The notes beneath the pieces are model-generated. The model did no database searches and was not told where the DNA came from. It worked only from the letters and a program-made list of their open reading frames with translations. From Nannochloris sp. 'desiccata' (taxonomy: Eukaryota > Chlorophyta > Trebouxiophyceae > Chlorellales > Chlorellaceae): DNA of 64,000 bases. The DNA is taken from assembly GCA_019044685.2 (NCBI GenBank), contig JAGTXX020000015.1, positions 1,488,001 through 1,552,000 on the forward strand. Direction: 5' to 3'. Both the position numbers and the translations under genes were made by a program. Below, piece by piece: positions 32,797 through 43,139 of this stretch (position 1 is its first letter; the number at the start of each line of letters is the position of its first letter).

Positions 32797-33227
32797 TTTG
32801 ATCTTTGACATTTTTTTTACCGACTGCAATTGAATTTTGTTTTTAATCTCTTTTTCGTAGTGTCAAAAGTGTCAGTTTATTAATGGTTATCTCGTTTTTC
32901 ATGTCTTTAAGATTCACAAATGGCAACAATTGTGAATCGTAAAATTAAAAAGAGAGATCTCAGAGAGAGAAAGGAAAGGCTGCTTCCTAAGAGCCTGAAG
33001 AGCCGCTCGCCCCCTCCTGGGATAGTTTTACTTGTTACGTACCGATTCTGGTTAATTTTAAGTATTGCTGCAACATTATATCTCTTGCAAGGTTAAAAAA
33101 TGAATGAAATTTGGATATAGAATCGAACAAAATCAGATAAATTTTGAAAATAGAAAAGGAAAGCGGAACCAGAAGCGTTATACTAGGAGAAAATTCTTTC
33201 AAAAATCATCAAAATGATCATTTTAAC
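32797..33227. other. Convergent 3' flanks of J-protein and MET1-like genes
   Basis: 431 AT-rich bases. No gene, hairpin of note or RNA is recognised. Confidence 0.5.
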
Positions 33228-34417
33228 TTAAAGATCATCGTCATTCTTCTTGCCAAAAGAGAACAACGATTTAAGCGCCTTCACAGCACCTTCGTTAATC
33301 AAAGGTTCGTCGTATCTGTTGATCAGGGTTTTAAACTTAGGAGATTCTCTAATTTTAGAAAGATTAGGATCTTTGCGAATCTTCTCGTAATTTTCAAATC
33401 CAGCGGCTAAAGCAGAGTCAAGAGCCTCAAGACCAGGGTCAACTTGTCCCATAGTGGAGTAGCAGCAAGCAATATTGTACTGGGTCACTCTATACACCAT
33501 GGTCACACGTGAGAAATCATCGCCAAGGAAATTTTTAGGCTCCAAGGAAAGTACATTTTCAAAGTCAATCAACGCTTCTTCAATCTTTCCAGCCTTGAAC
33601 TTGGTCAAAGCATCGTCAAATAACTCGCGACGTTTACGTTCGGCTTCTTTACGAGCGATGTAATTACGTTCTTGCATTTCTTTTGTTCCAGCACCGTAAT
33701 TGCCACCGCCACGCTCAGCCTTGAATTGCTTCTCAGCTTCGGTGAGCTCCTCCTCTTCAAGAGCAGACATGTCACCGTAGTTCTTCTTCAGTTTTAAGTA
33801 CACGTCACCATTACGGGTCTTGATAGCGTAGATAACTTGCCCGAAGTTTAAAGCTTCCCAAACATCACTACCAAAGGAAGCGCTTACCTTGACGACCTTG
33901 TCTCCAGGGGTGATCATAGACTCAGTATTGCCGAGTTTAGAATCACTGAGCACCACATAAGCACCACCATCGTTACCACGAGCAAATTTTACGCCAATGG
34001 GCTTGGGTAGATAGACCTCGTAGTATTCTTCTTGGCCTGCAGCAGCGCCGGCGTTCACCTTGGCAGCGGCCTGAACGTCTGAAGCGGCAGCAACACGGCT
34101 AGCAGAGCGACGAGCGCGGGTCTGATGAGGCGAAATAGAATGAAAGGATAGTAAATGGGTCAAATTCAGGGCAATCCGTGGAGTTAATAGAGCAAAATTT
34201 GCTAATTATAACCTACCTGGTCAATTGAAGATCCAACTGAGCGGAGGAGAGGGGCTACAGTGGAAGCTCTGCATCCAAAATTGTATCTTGGGGTTAGTAA
34301 TGCATGGCTGAAGCAAAGCCACGGTCATGAGGCTTCTCTAACTCACCTGAAGGCACTCTTTTTGGGTTGGTGGGCCACCTGGCCACACACAGTAATCTTG
34401 CCTGCTGTCAACTGCAT
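33228..34417 (-). CDS. MET1: MET1/TEF30-like thylakoid PDZ+TPR protein
   Basis: Three exons (34417-34347, 34268-34217, 34121-33228) give 338 residues. The N-terminus ([20 protein letters not shown]... then Arg/Ser/Ala-rich) is a plastid transit peptide. A PDZ domain follows: [24 protein letters not shown], a [14 protein letters not shown] turn, and [10 protein letters not shown] charged linker ([18 protein letters not shown]...) leads to TPR-type helices ([56 protein letters not shown]). MET1 in Arabidopsis and TEF30 in Chlamydomonas are peripheral thylakoid proteins that assist photosystem II supercomplex assembly and repair. Length and domain order match. The gene is divergent from the MORN gene. 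Confidence 0.93.
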
Positions 34418-34645
34418 TGGTCCAGTTGCCTCGTTGGGTTATTTCCAGACAATTTTGAACAGTGATCTGGCGGTTGATCGTGAGGTTATGAAGCTTGTTT
34501 GTCGAACAGTGTTGGTGCTTTCATCATCAACTCGAATGCTGTGCTTTGCTTGAATATTTATCTCGATTTTTATCGATGCCAACTTCAATCAGCTCTCGGT
34601 CAGACGTTGCTGTATTAATTAGAAACATTTCAAATCCTTGCAGCC
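34418..34645. promoter_or_regulatory. Shared divergent promoter, MET1-like / MORN gene
   Basis: 228 bases between the two start codons. If the pair is co-regulated, the MORN protein would be expected to follow photosynthetic expression. No element is identified. Confidence 0.45.
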
Positions 34646-36157
34646 ATGGACCAGGACCCCAATGCGCCTCCTCAGGCAAAACGAGTGGGGAAGGCTGCGA
34701 ATGCAGGAGGTGAGGTTTTCTCTCGGTTGCATGCATAATCTGATTCAATACATGCAATGTTCCATAGTTAATGCCATGCCGAACTAGCACCTCTTGAACC
34801 ACCTAGAAATATTCTTCTTTATCTTTATTGAATAATCATCACTCTTGAAATGCAGCTGCAAATCCCCGTGACCCACAGTGGTGGCTTGCTGGATCTGTCC
34901 ATCCATATGCACCGTTTGTCGGAAATGCTCTCAAATGGGAGAGCTACGTTTATGACGACGGCACCACGTAAGTATTTATTTTCAGTTGATGTGATGAAAT
35001 GTTCATCTCAGAGCAAGCTTTTGTTGTTGAAATTACAAATAATATCAATGAGATACTATATTGCAATCCATGTATGCAGATACGAGGGTTTGATGATGCT
35101 CGATGTCCCTCACAATAAGGGTACCATTGTGTTTGGCAGCGGCTTTGGCGGTGGCATCCAAAGAAGCGAACGTGGCGATAAATTCGAAGGTGAATTCGAT
35201 ACTGGATTCGCTCACGGACTAGGTCAATACTCTAGCACCAATAAAAACAAGGTCTACCGTGGAGAATACAACGTTGGTCAGCGTCACGGCTGCGGGGCGG
35301 AATACGATATGGCTCCTTATATCAAGAAAGTTGAAGGTGGAGCTGATCCCGATGCAGCCTGGGTAGAGTCTCAGCCCGATATTGAACGTAAAGCCAAATA
35401 CGGTACGTGGCTGCGTGATACTTTCTTCACTGGTCCTGACGACAGCGGACGGTATTGCCACATGAAAGAAATCAAGGGTACTTTGCAAGAAGTATCTGAA
35501 GTTTTGGCTAAAGTACGCATGTTTCAGAATAAACCTGATGGAGAAGTCATGTTTCGCTTCTCTCAGGATGCCAATGGGTTACCTGCACCTGTTATGCAAG
35601 ACCCATTACACTACCCACACGGCACGGCTTTCCTCGCTCCAGGCCCTCTAGGCCAGTGCCACGCTGTCCCTGAAGACCCTAAAATACGGGACGCAATGAC
35701 CCGTGCTGCTGCAAATCACCAGCGTATCTACGATTCCTACAATTTGCCCTACGAAACTCAACCCGGCTCCGACCTCGACAAGGCGCAAAGATTATGGAAG
35801 AAGAAACAAACTCGTAAGCAGCGTGCTTTGGAAAAGAAATTACAGCGGGAGCAGCAGAGAATCCGTCGTTTAGATGGTGGATCTGCGGCAGCGGTTGAAG
35901 AGGATATTACCAAGGGTGGAAAAGGCGGTGCTGATGGCGGTGAGGAAGAATTTGATGACGATGATTTGATTGCCTCAATTCCTTCTAGTCAAGAGCAGCA
36001 GCAGCAATTAGGTAATGGAAATCCTCCTAGTATGGTAGCAAGCGTGAGTATTGGACTTAGCCGAGCAGCTGTAGCATTACAGCAAGCGTTCCATAGGGCA
36101 GCTGTAACTGCACCTCCAAGGAGGTGCTTGACCCGCCCTTCCCACAGCCGCCGCTGA
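34646..36157 (+). CDS. MORN-repeat protein, function unknown
   Basis: Three exons (34646-34709, 34856-34967, 35080-36157) give 417 residues. After a short charged start, NPRDPQWWLAGSVHPYAPFV precedes MORN-type beta-hairpins: YEGLMMLDVPHNKGTIVFGSG, DKFEGEFDTGFAHGLGQYSS and VYRGEYNVGQRHGCGAEYDM. A unique middle region follows (DTFFTGPDDSGRYCHMKEIK, HYPHGTAFLAPGPLGQCHAV). The C-terminal part is a basic coiled coil (RLWKKKQTRKQRALEKKLQREQ region), an acidic patch (EEEFDDDDL), and a Gln run. MORN hairpins bind membranes or proteins. Plastid TIC100 also has MORN repeats, but I cannot establish that identity, and there is no clear transit peptide. TGTAA lies at 36288. Confidence 0.78.
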
Positions 36158-36395
36158 AGAATAAAATACTAGTTAAACTCGCTTTTAATCAGTGTAAAAG
36201 AGAGTGAGTGTTTAGTGTTGATGATATAATGATTATGCTAGTCCCATTCTATCCATATGTTGTTTTGTTTTCTTAGAAATTTTAAATTGTAATGACACTT
36301 CTTATTCTTTACAAAAGTTTCCTGATTGAAGAGACTGTACCCCGCAGCTCGGTTGTTCTCTTGATTTCTAAAAAGGTTGTTATTTATCCATCTAT

Positions 36396-37122
36396 CTATT
36401 TAGCATGCTTAATGAGCCATTCCAGGGTAACATCAATATTCTTCTGCCTTTTGCATGAAATACTATACAAACACACTTCTCGATCTCGAAGACCAGGTGC
36501 CCTCAGATCTAATTGAGAAATTAACTCACTTCCAGACAACGCCTCTGAAAGATCATTTTTATTCCCCAAAACGAGTAAAGGAATACCAGCGAGGGAAGGT
36601 TTAGATAATAAATCGTGTAATTCTTGCCGTGCTGCGTCAATCCCATCTAAATCTGCTGCGTCTACTACGAATACGATTGCTTGAACACCACGAGCATAGC
36701 GTTCCCACATGCTGCGGAAACGAGCTTGGCCGCCGAGATCCCAGATTTTAATAGTGACACCACCTTTGGTCACCTGTTTAGAGAGAGAGGGGTAAACGAT
36801 GTTTTAGAAAAAAATGAACGGAATTTCGATTTGAGGGAGGGGTTTGGAAAAAGAAAGTGTTTTGTTGAAAGAGAGCAATTAGCGGGCGTAAATTAAACTA
36901 GTTAACCCTAAACCTAGAAGCGAAAATTAACTTGAGGTGGCTTACCTTGCGCATGTTGAAACCTACTGTGGGAATCATATCTTCTTGGAATGATCCTGAA
37001 GATAATGCATTCACCAAGGAGGTTTTCCCCGCATTTTGAAGGCCAATGAGAGAAATTTCCATCTCTTTAGAGAAGAAGAGGCTTCGCAGCCAATCTAAGA
37101 TCCCTTGAAACCACTCGAGCAT
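36396..37122 (-). CDS. ARL8: ARL8-type small GTPase
   Basis: Two exons, 37122-36946 and 36773-36396, give 184 residues. [17 protein letters not shown] is the amphipathic N-terminal helix that takes the place of myristoylation in ARL8. Nucleotide-binding motifs are complete: GLQNAGKT (residues 27-34), [11 protein letters not shown] (switch I), [19 protein letters not shown] (switch II), LVLGNKNDL and SISCKR. ARL8 acts on lysosomes/vacuoles and in membrane trafficking with kinesin or HOPS effectors. The length matches the family (about 184-186). The inserted element at 37355 begins only 233 bp upstream of its start codon. Confidence 0.96.
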
Positions 37123-37354
37123 TTTTCTTCGTATTAAACTATGCGTCGAATTTAAATTAATAACCAAATAACCATAAACTGAACGAAGGGCTTGGATTTA
37201 CGAATGTGATCACAAGGTCCAAAGTGCAGCCTAAAGGAGTCTTGTTTGCACAGTTTAGCACTACTTGAAATATAATAAGATAGAAAATTCCCAGTAAGTA
37301 TGAATTTTATAAGGAGCGTGCCATGTTTGTGTCTCTACCTTCAAATGGAATGCA

Positions 37355-37409
37355 CCAGGGTAAACGCAACCTGGCCCCATATAAGGAGAGTAGGGGACCT
37401 ACAGGCTAT
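37355..37409 (+). repeat. Left terminal inverted repeat (55 bp)
   Basis: Starts CCAGGGTAAACGCAACCTGG and ends CTACAGGCTAT; identical over 55 bp to the complement of 40511-40565. It contains two small palindromes, CCAGG-n10-CCTGG and GTAGG-n3-CCTAC. Confidence 0.95.
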
Positions 37410-37513
37410 CAATTTGAAATTCCCTTTACAGCCAATCCACTGACATCATCAGTCATCTTTATTGGGGATTGGAGCACAGTCTAATGTACCTATTAAGAGA
37501 TTATTAAACAATC

Positions 37514-39058
37514 ATGGCTGTGCAATTGACGGAGGCAGCTAAAAATAAGCTGCACGCCCTGGGAATCCTCCCGTATGATTCTGATAAAGCGAAGACTACC
37601 TACATGCTGCCTCAGAACGAGGAGGGGTGGGCTTACGAGCGAAAGATCAGATGCACAGCGAGTGACATTGGAATGGTTGCGGGGCAGTCAGACCGTGGAG
37701 ATGCTGCGGTAGCTCTGCATCGTAAATTTAATCCACTTCCTCCCTCTCCCGCTATGGCGGTGGCTTTACGATTGGAGCCCATTATAGCGAACAATTACGT
37801 TAATCAATTGAAGGTGAGATCAGTTCAATTTTTTTGCCTTTTCTTCGGCTACGCATACAGACCCTTACTTAGACAATTTATTCGAATATTGCACTAGGAA
37901 GAGACAAATAATAACGTAAATCTCGACAAGGTTGGCCTCTTAATTCATCCATCGCATCCTTACTTGGCGGCAAGTCTCAACTATTTTCAGACTGAGCCCG
38001 AGCCCTGTATTGTACAAATGAAGTTCTGGAAGGAGTTTCCTGAGGTCGTCCCTAGAGATACTGAGCTGCAGGTTATCATGCAACTTGCAATTGCCGCGGA
38101 GTCTGAACATATTCAATGGGGCAGGTCGATGCCCAAGGCGGTGGTTGTTGCGGTTAATCCAGATAGCATTGATTTCTGCAAATACAACATTGAATGGGAC
38201 GCCCAGGCGAAGAAAACCTGGGAAGAAGATATCCTACCGAAAGCTACACTGTTTTATGAGCACGGAGTTCTTCCAAAGCTTTCCCCGCTTCATTCCACCG
38301 TTCCCTTGTCTTCTCCGCTACACACCATGCCATCGCTTGCTGCCACTCCCTCGCGTAATACTAACACATCTACCCTTGAAGAGGAAGTTATCATGCAGGA
38401 TACACCAGTTATTTCCCCCGGTATAGCGAAAGGAAAAGAAGTGTATCATCCAAAGATGGGAAGATTTGGCACCGTTGCTAAAGTCCTTCCAGGTAGTAAT
38501 GATTTGTGCATAAATTGGTTTGGCGATGGAGATAATGGTGATAATAGCAAGCGGCACAAACCTTGTGCGCCTGATAAAGTCGTAGTCCTCCCAAAGCCGC
38601 GTTCTGACTGGGTCAAACCTACCCAAAATGGTCAACGGGTGTTGGTTTGTGCTGGCGCTGTGGATAAAGTTGGTCTGAAAGGAGTGATTACTCAGTGGAA
38701 CCCATTGAAATGTTCAATTAAGTCTGAAATTGGAGAAATATTCAGAGTCAATACTGAGTTTTTGCACGTGGAGCATGGGGAGCAACCTGTGGAGCAGCCC
38801 AGTTCTACCGTCTCATTGAAAAGAGGAAATGTGTCGACCCATGGTTTTAAGCAATGGCTTCTTGACTTTGAACACGAAAACAACGTGAAATTGGTCCTTC
38901 ACAGAGTCAATGATACATGCTCTCGTATTCTTATGGAAGAAAAGCTAGAGGAGGCTATTGAATTGGCAAAATATATTAAAAAAAGGGCTGGCGGTGCTGC
39001 TGCTGGTGATGACGAGACTGGGGCAGAGACATTGTTACAGCTTAAAAACCCAAAGTAA
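37514..39058 (+). CDS. YqaJ-type nuclease-fold protein with degenerate active site, plus SH3/KOW-like C-terminus
   Basis: Two exons, 37514-37813 and 37898-39058, give 486 residues. The N-terminal ~220 residues follow the YqaJ/lambda-exonuclease layout (PD-(D/E)XK fold). RCTASDIGMVAGQS is the substrate-side helix. LEPIIANNYVNQL keeps the first acidic residue. GLLIHPSHPYLAASLNYF sits where the family has SPDG. CIVQMKFWKEF sits at the E-x-K strand, and ELQVIMQLAIAAES at the Gln-rich helix. Thus the catalytic Asp and Glu positions appear as Asn and Gln, which predicts loss of cleavage. The C-terminal half has two barrel-like segments (KEVYHPKMGRFGTVAKVLPGS; GQRVLVCAGAVDKVGLKGVI). It starts 105 bp inside the left repeat. 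Family and alignment are from memory. TGTAA lies at 39063. Confidence 0.7.
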
Positions 39059-39175
39059 TTGCTGTAATTATTAATATAAATATTATATTATTGTATAATG
39101 AATGTATTATAATTATTATAAACGTAGAATAACTCAGGTACAGTTGTTTTAATGTAATAGATAAATGTCTTAATC

Positions 39176-40243
39176 TTAAAAAACTTCATTGTCGTCTTTT
39201 TTATACCGCCTCTTACGAGGGGTCCTGAGACCCCCAGCTTTGCCGTGTCGAACTAAACCCTCATTCTCCATTCCTCGCTTTTGCTCCCTTGGTCTACCTA
39301 TATCGTTCCTCCTGACTAGGGCGGGTGGGGAGACCCCATTATCTTCCATTCCAGGGTCTTGAGAGGGCTGCAACATAGCAGCGCCAGCAACGCTCACGGC
39401 ATGGTCAAGTGCTACAGCAGGTGCCTCAACAGTATTGGCATCTTCTCTCTTACTTTTACTCCTACCAGGATACAAAGGTCTCGTTACCCTATTACCAACA
39501 TATTTAAGGCAGTGAGATCATTAGGGTGGAACTGCTTCTCTACCTTCAATTGCTTGACAATGTTCTGGATATCTTTTAATGAAGGCAAGAAATGACGGGA
39601 GACCTTGCCGTCAGTAATAGCATTGACCTTTCCATTAGCTTGCAGAGCGTACAGGATCTGCTGAGGCGACATTCCAGCATTCATATAGTACTGCAGGGCA
39701 ATAAATGAAAGAAGATAGTACATTAGAATGAGTATTGAGACCCTAAATTATTGTTTATCCCAATAATCAGTTGGTAGCGGTTGGCAGCGGCACTTAAAGA
39801 TTTATAATAGAATGACTGCATACTTAAACCAATTCTCAAGCATCACTCACCTCTTTAGCTAGTTTAACAATATCTGGATGCAAAGATAAATACTTCAAGT
39901 CCTCAGTACTGCCAGGAACGTGGCCAGAGTGACCATGCCGTTCTTCATAATGAACAACGTCAGGCTGATCCCTTCTAATGGTACATACGAGTTCATAGTT
40001 ACACCCTACTTTCTTCGATCTCCGTTGTTTAGCTTCGCCAGAGCTCTCGTGGCACCCAGAACGGGCACATTTAAACGTCACACTCATCAGAACACGAGAG
40101 TCGGCATCATACGATGTCTTCATCCTCTTGGTATTATCAAAAGCGCGGTCGACGTTGCCAAGGGCTTTAGACGTCGATGGAAAATTTTTCTCGGTGGTTT
40201 TGAGGACTTTCTGAACGTTTAAGTCCTTGTCAGTCGCATTCAT
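39176..40243 (-). pseudogene. FAR1/MULE-type DNA-binding protein gene, broken, no transposase core
   Basis: Exon 1 (40243-39851, ATG at 40243) joins exon 2 (39690 downward) in frame at KE/YYMNAG. Exon 1 carries a Cys/His region of FAR1/FLYWCH-like type: SVTFKCARSGCHES, RRSKKVGCNYELVCTIRR, then VVHYEERHGHSGH. Exon 2 reads AGMSPQQILYALQANG and HFLPSLKDIQNIVKQLKV, the helices that precede the DDE domain in MULE-type transposases. The frame then stops at TAA near 39484. Another frame resumes (YVGNRVTRPLYPGRSKSKR) and continues about 100 residues to 39176 with a basic end (RTPRKRRYKKDD). No catalytic DDE domain follows, so this is a truncated or frame-broken relic, or a DNA-binding accessory protein ending early. 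Confidence 0.6.
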
Positions 40244-40510
40244 TGTTGCAAGTTTTAAATGTGATCGAAGACCTCCACGTTCAGATATAAACAATATTTA
40301 TCTGGCAAATGATTCAAAATAATTAATCAAAACAACGTATGGCACCGGCGATCTACAACAGCAGCCACAGGAGAGTTGCTTTCGTTTCGATTCGAATTTC
40401 AATGTTAAAATGTTAACTATAAAGGGACCAGTGATTTTGAAGGAACCTAAGGAGACTACATACAACGAAACTATCTAAGTGAAGTAATCATTAAAAGAAA
40501 TGGCAAGAAT

Positions 40511-40565
40511 ATAGCCTGTAGGTCCCCTACTCTCCTTATATGGGGCCAGGTTGCGTTTACCCTGG
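40511..40565 (-). repeat. Right terminal inverted repeat (55 bp)
   Basis: Exact reverse complement of 37355-37409. Its outer end is 201 bp upstream of the SQD2 start codon. Confidence 0.95.
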
Positions 40566-40766
40566 AATCAATTGATTTCTTGCAAGTTGAAAAGGAATTT
40601 TTGGTTGGAATAGTTTTTAGAACAAAACTAGCACAGCAACCTGCATTTTGAAATCTTTGCTCACTGGCAGGGTCTGCCCAGCTAAGGGCTACTGTTTATT
40701 AAAGTCAACGATCGCATTTTCATTTGCTTGCAAGTTTTCATTGTGTTTCTTGTTCATCGAGCCACA

Positions 40767-42473
40767 ATGCTTGCAAATCGTGGATCGTCCTTACCTGTAG
40801 CCAGCTGCAGCTACAGAAATGCGAATGCCTCTTTCAGCGGAGCTTTGAAGAATGGAGCATCTTTGAGCAAGAAGAGCTACCTCGCTTCTTTAGGTCTTCC
40901 TTCCCAAACTGGTGAGTCTCCTTGCGCTCTTCATGTCCTCGCAGCAGTATCTTCCAACTTAATTTAATGTAATTGCTTCAAACATCCCTTTTTCCCCCAA
41001 TTCACAATTGAGAAACTTCAACCGCTTTTGCAACTCGCCTCATCTTTTCCTCTTCCTCCCCTTCACTACACTGCAGCGCCCCCCTCCCTCCGCCAGGCAA
41101 GAACATTACGCAACAAGCAAACCATCGCATCAACCTCTTCTACCGCATTCCCTGCCTACGTGGACGCTATTTCATCTAATTCTACCCAATCCACCGACAC
41201 CCACCCCCGCCCCAAACGTGTTTGCATCATGGTCGAGCCCTCCCCCTTCACTTACGTCTGCGGCTATATGAATAGATACCGTAACACAGTCCGATTTTTG
41301 GTTGAATTAGGCTGCGAGGTCATGGTTGTCGCTCCTGGAAGAGGTTGGAGCCTCCCGGGAGCTGACTCTTCGGCCTTTACTGATCAACCGGAGGATTTTT
41401 GTGGTGCCAAGGTAATCTCTGCACGATCATTTAGTTGCCCCTGGTATGGTCCTTTACCCTTGTCATTTGGATTGTCACCCAGGATTTATAAAATAGTCAA
41501 AGAATTCAATCCAGATGTGATCCACTGCAGCAGTCCTGGTGTGATGTGGTTTGCCGCTCTCCTATACTCCCGCATGTTGAAACGTCCCCTTGTGTATTCG
41601 TATCACACTCACGTCCCTGAATACATGCCAAACTATAAAATTAGTTGGCTGGTACCTGCTATGTGGGCTGTTATTCGCTTCTTCCACAACGCGGCACACC
41701 TGACGCTGGCAACCAGTACCATTTTAGCCGGTGAATTGGCTCTTTTTGCCGCTGCGCCCCGTCATTTGATTTCTGTGTGGAAGAAAGGAGTGTGCTCGGA
41801 TACTTTCCACCCGCAGTACAAATGCAGTACGATGAGAGAGAAATTAACAGATGGCAACCCTGAACGACCATTATTGCTTTCTGTTGGGCGCTTAGGAAGC
41901 GAGAAGAACCTCAAGTTCTTAAAAGAAATTTTGGAAAAAGTACCCAACGCTCGTCTTGCATTTGTCGGTGATGGCCCTGCACGGGAAGAATTAATGGAGT
42001 ATTTCTCGGATACGCCGACAGTCTTTGCAGGAATGTTACACGGGGAGGATCTCTCTGCTGCCTACGCGTCTGCTGATGTATTTGTGATGCCCTCAGAATC
42101 GGAAACTCTTGGTTTTGTGGTTTTAGAGGCGATGGCCAGCGGGGTACCGGTGGTAGCAGTACAAGCTGGAGGCATCCCAGACATTTTGACCAAGCAAGGA
42201 GAGATTGGGTACCTCTATAAACCTGGAGATGTCGACTCTGCAGCCAAATATGTGAATGAGTTGATTCAGGATGATGAATTAAGAGCAAAAGTTGGGGCTG
42301 CGGCGAGGGAAGAGGTGAGTCTTTGGGACTGGAAAGCGGCGACGATGCACTTATTAGACGTTCAATACCCTGCTGCAATGGCTGCTGCTGCGGTGTATTA
42401 TGGAAATGCAGTGAAGAAAACTGTGGAGGATCAGGGCGCAGGTGCTGATGTAGGAACGCCCTCTTTTGCGTAA
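40767..42473 (+). CDS. SQD2: UDP-sulfoquinovose:diacylglycerol sulfoquinovosyltransferase (sulfolipid synthase)
   Basis: Two exons, 40767-40911 and 41077-42473, give 513 residues. The first ~85 residues are Ser/Asn/Ala/Thr/Arg-rich, a plastid transit peptide. The GT-B family 4 glycosyltransferase follows with SQD2-specific stretches: VCIMVEPSPFTYVCGYMNRYRN, FSCPWYGPLPLSFGLSPRI, IHCSSPGVMWF, YSYHTHVPEYMPNY and SWLVPAMWAVIRFFHNAA. The nucleotide-sugar end reads LLLSVGRLGSEKNLKFL, FVGDGPAREEL, and the E-x7-E loop SESETLGFVVLEAMASGVPVV. It makes the thylakoid sulfolipid SQDG at the plastid envelope. The inserted element may have disrupted or replaced its upstream promoter, leaving 201 bp of original sequence. 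Confidence 0.95.
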
Positions 42474-43139
42474 AAGACTACCTGAGTTTTTTTTTGATTT
42501 TTGGCCCCGTCCTTTTGTGTTCTGATGGGGGCCAAAGGAAAAAATATAAAAAAACCCAGCCTTTTGCAGTTGCTAAAACTTATAAATTACATTTTTGATA
42601 TTTTACCTTTTTGTTCTCTACGATTAAACTTCTCTTTGAATGTACCTTTCTATCTTTTGTTGGGGGGGGGGGGGGGGAGAAGAGTATAGTTCATGAGGCC
42701 GCTCTTTTGAAAATGCTTTTTCTCTACTAATCAACCTACTAGTAGTAGACTCGCAGCAGCGTTCTCTCGATATCATTCTTCTCTTCCGCTCTTTTTGTCT
42801 TTGATATTCTTCCTTTCTTTTTGCTTCTTTAATTGTTTTTGTTTGTTTCGATTGATTTTGCAATATCTTATAAATAGATGCTCGCTCTGTCTATCCTTTC
42901 CCCAGCTGTTTGTCCGACATACAACCTGACACCATACTTCTTCCTTTTTTGATACATAATTGAGATGCATAGCACTTGAACAACGAACACAGCATTTGTA
43001 ATATGAAATATTGAAGTTAAACCTATTATGACTTAAATACAAAAAATTTTACACTACCAATAAAAAGTGGTAATTACCTATAGGGATGCTGCGAGAGCGG
43101 TGGGGCCTCCGTACAATATATACCACCCTTGTTCTATTC
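42474..43139. other. Convergent 3' flanks of SQD2 and SNAPC4-like gene
   Basis: 666 bases, AT-rich, with a G homopolymer of about 17 at 42661-42677 and pyrimidine-rich runs. No coding or RNA feature is recognised. Confidence 0.55.

Larger units (their letters stand above)
37355..40565. mobile_element. 3.2-kb element with perfect 55-bp terminal inverted repeats and two convergent genes
   Basis: Bases 37355-37409 are the exact reverse complement of 40511-40565. The 3,211-bp unit holds a plus-strand YqaJ-like gene and a minus-strand broken gene with a FAR1/MULE-like DNA-binding region. No DDE transposase, integrase, reverse transcriptase or tyrosine-recombinase domain is visible, so it is probably non-autonomous or relies on partners elsewhere. 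If the ends are taken as CAGGG, the flanking 8-mers are GAATGCAC and GAATCAAT (5 of 8 identical), which hints at but does not prove a decayed 8-bp target duplication. CAGGG ends and 8-bp duplications are hAT/KDZ-like, while the DNA-binding domain is MULE-like. It lies in the ARL8-SQD2 divergent promoter. Confidence 0.85.

Noticed and set aside
34646..36157. Identifying the MORN protein as TIC100
   Set aside because: MORN repeats alone are too general, and no plastid transit peptide or TIC100-specific segment could be confirmed.
36898..36915. Telomere-like ACCCTAAACC near ARL8
   Set aside because: Only one unit; no array.
37346..40574. Classical MULE insertion with 9-bp target duplication
   Set aside because: The 9-mers beside the CCAGGG ends (TGGAATGCA and AATCAATTG) do not match.
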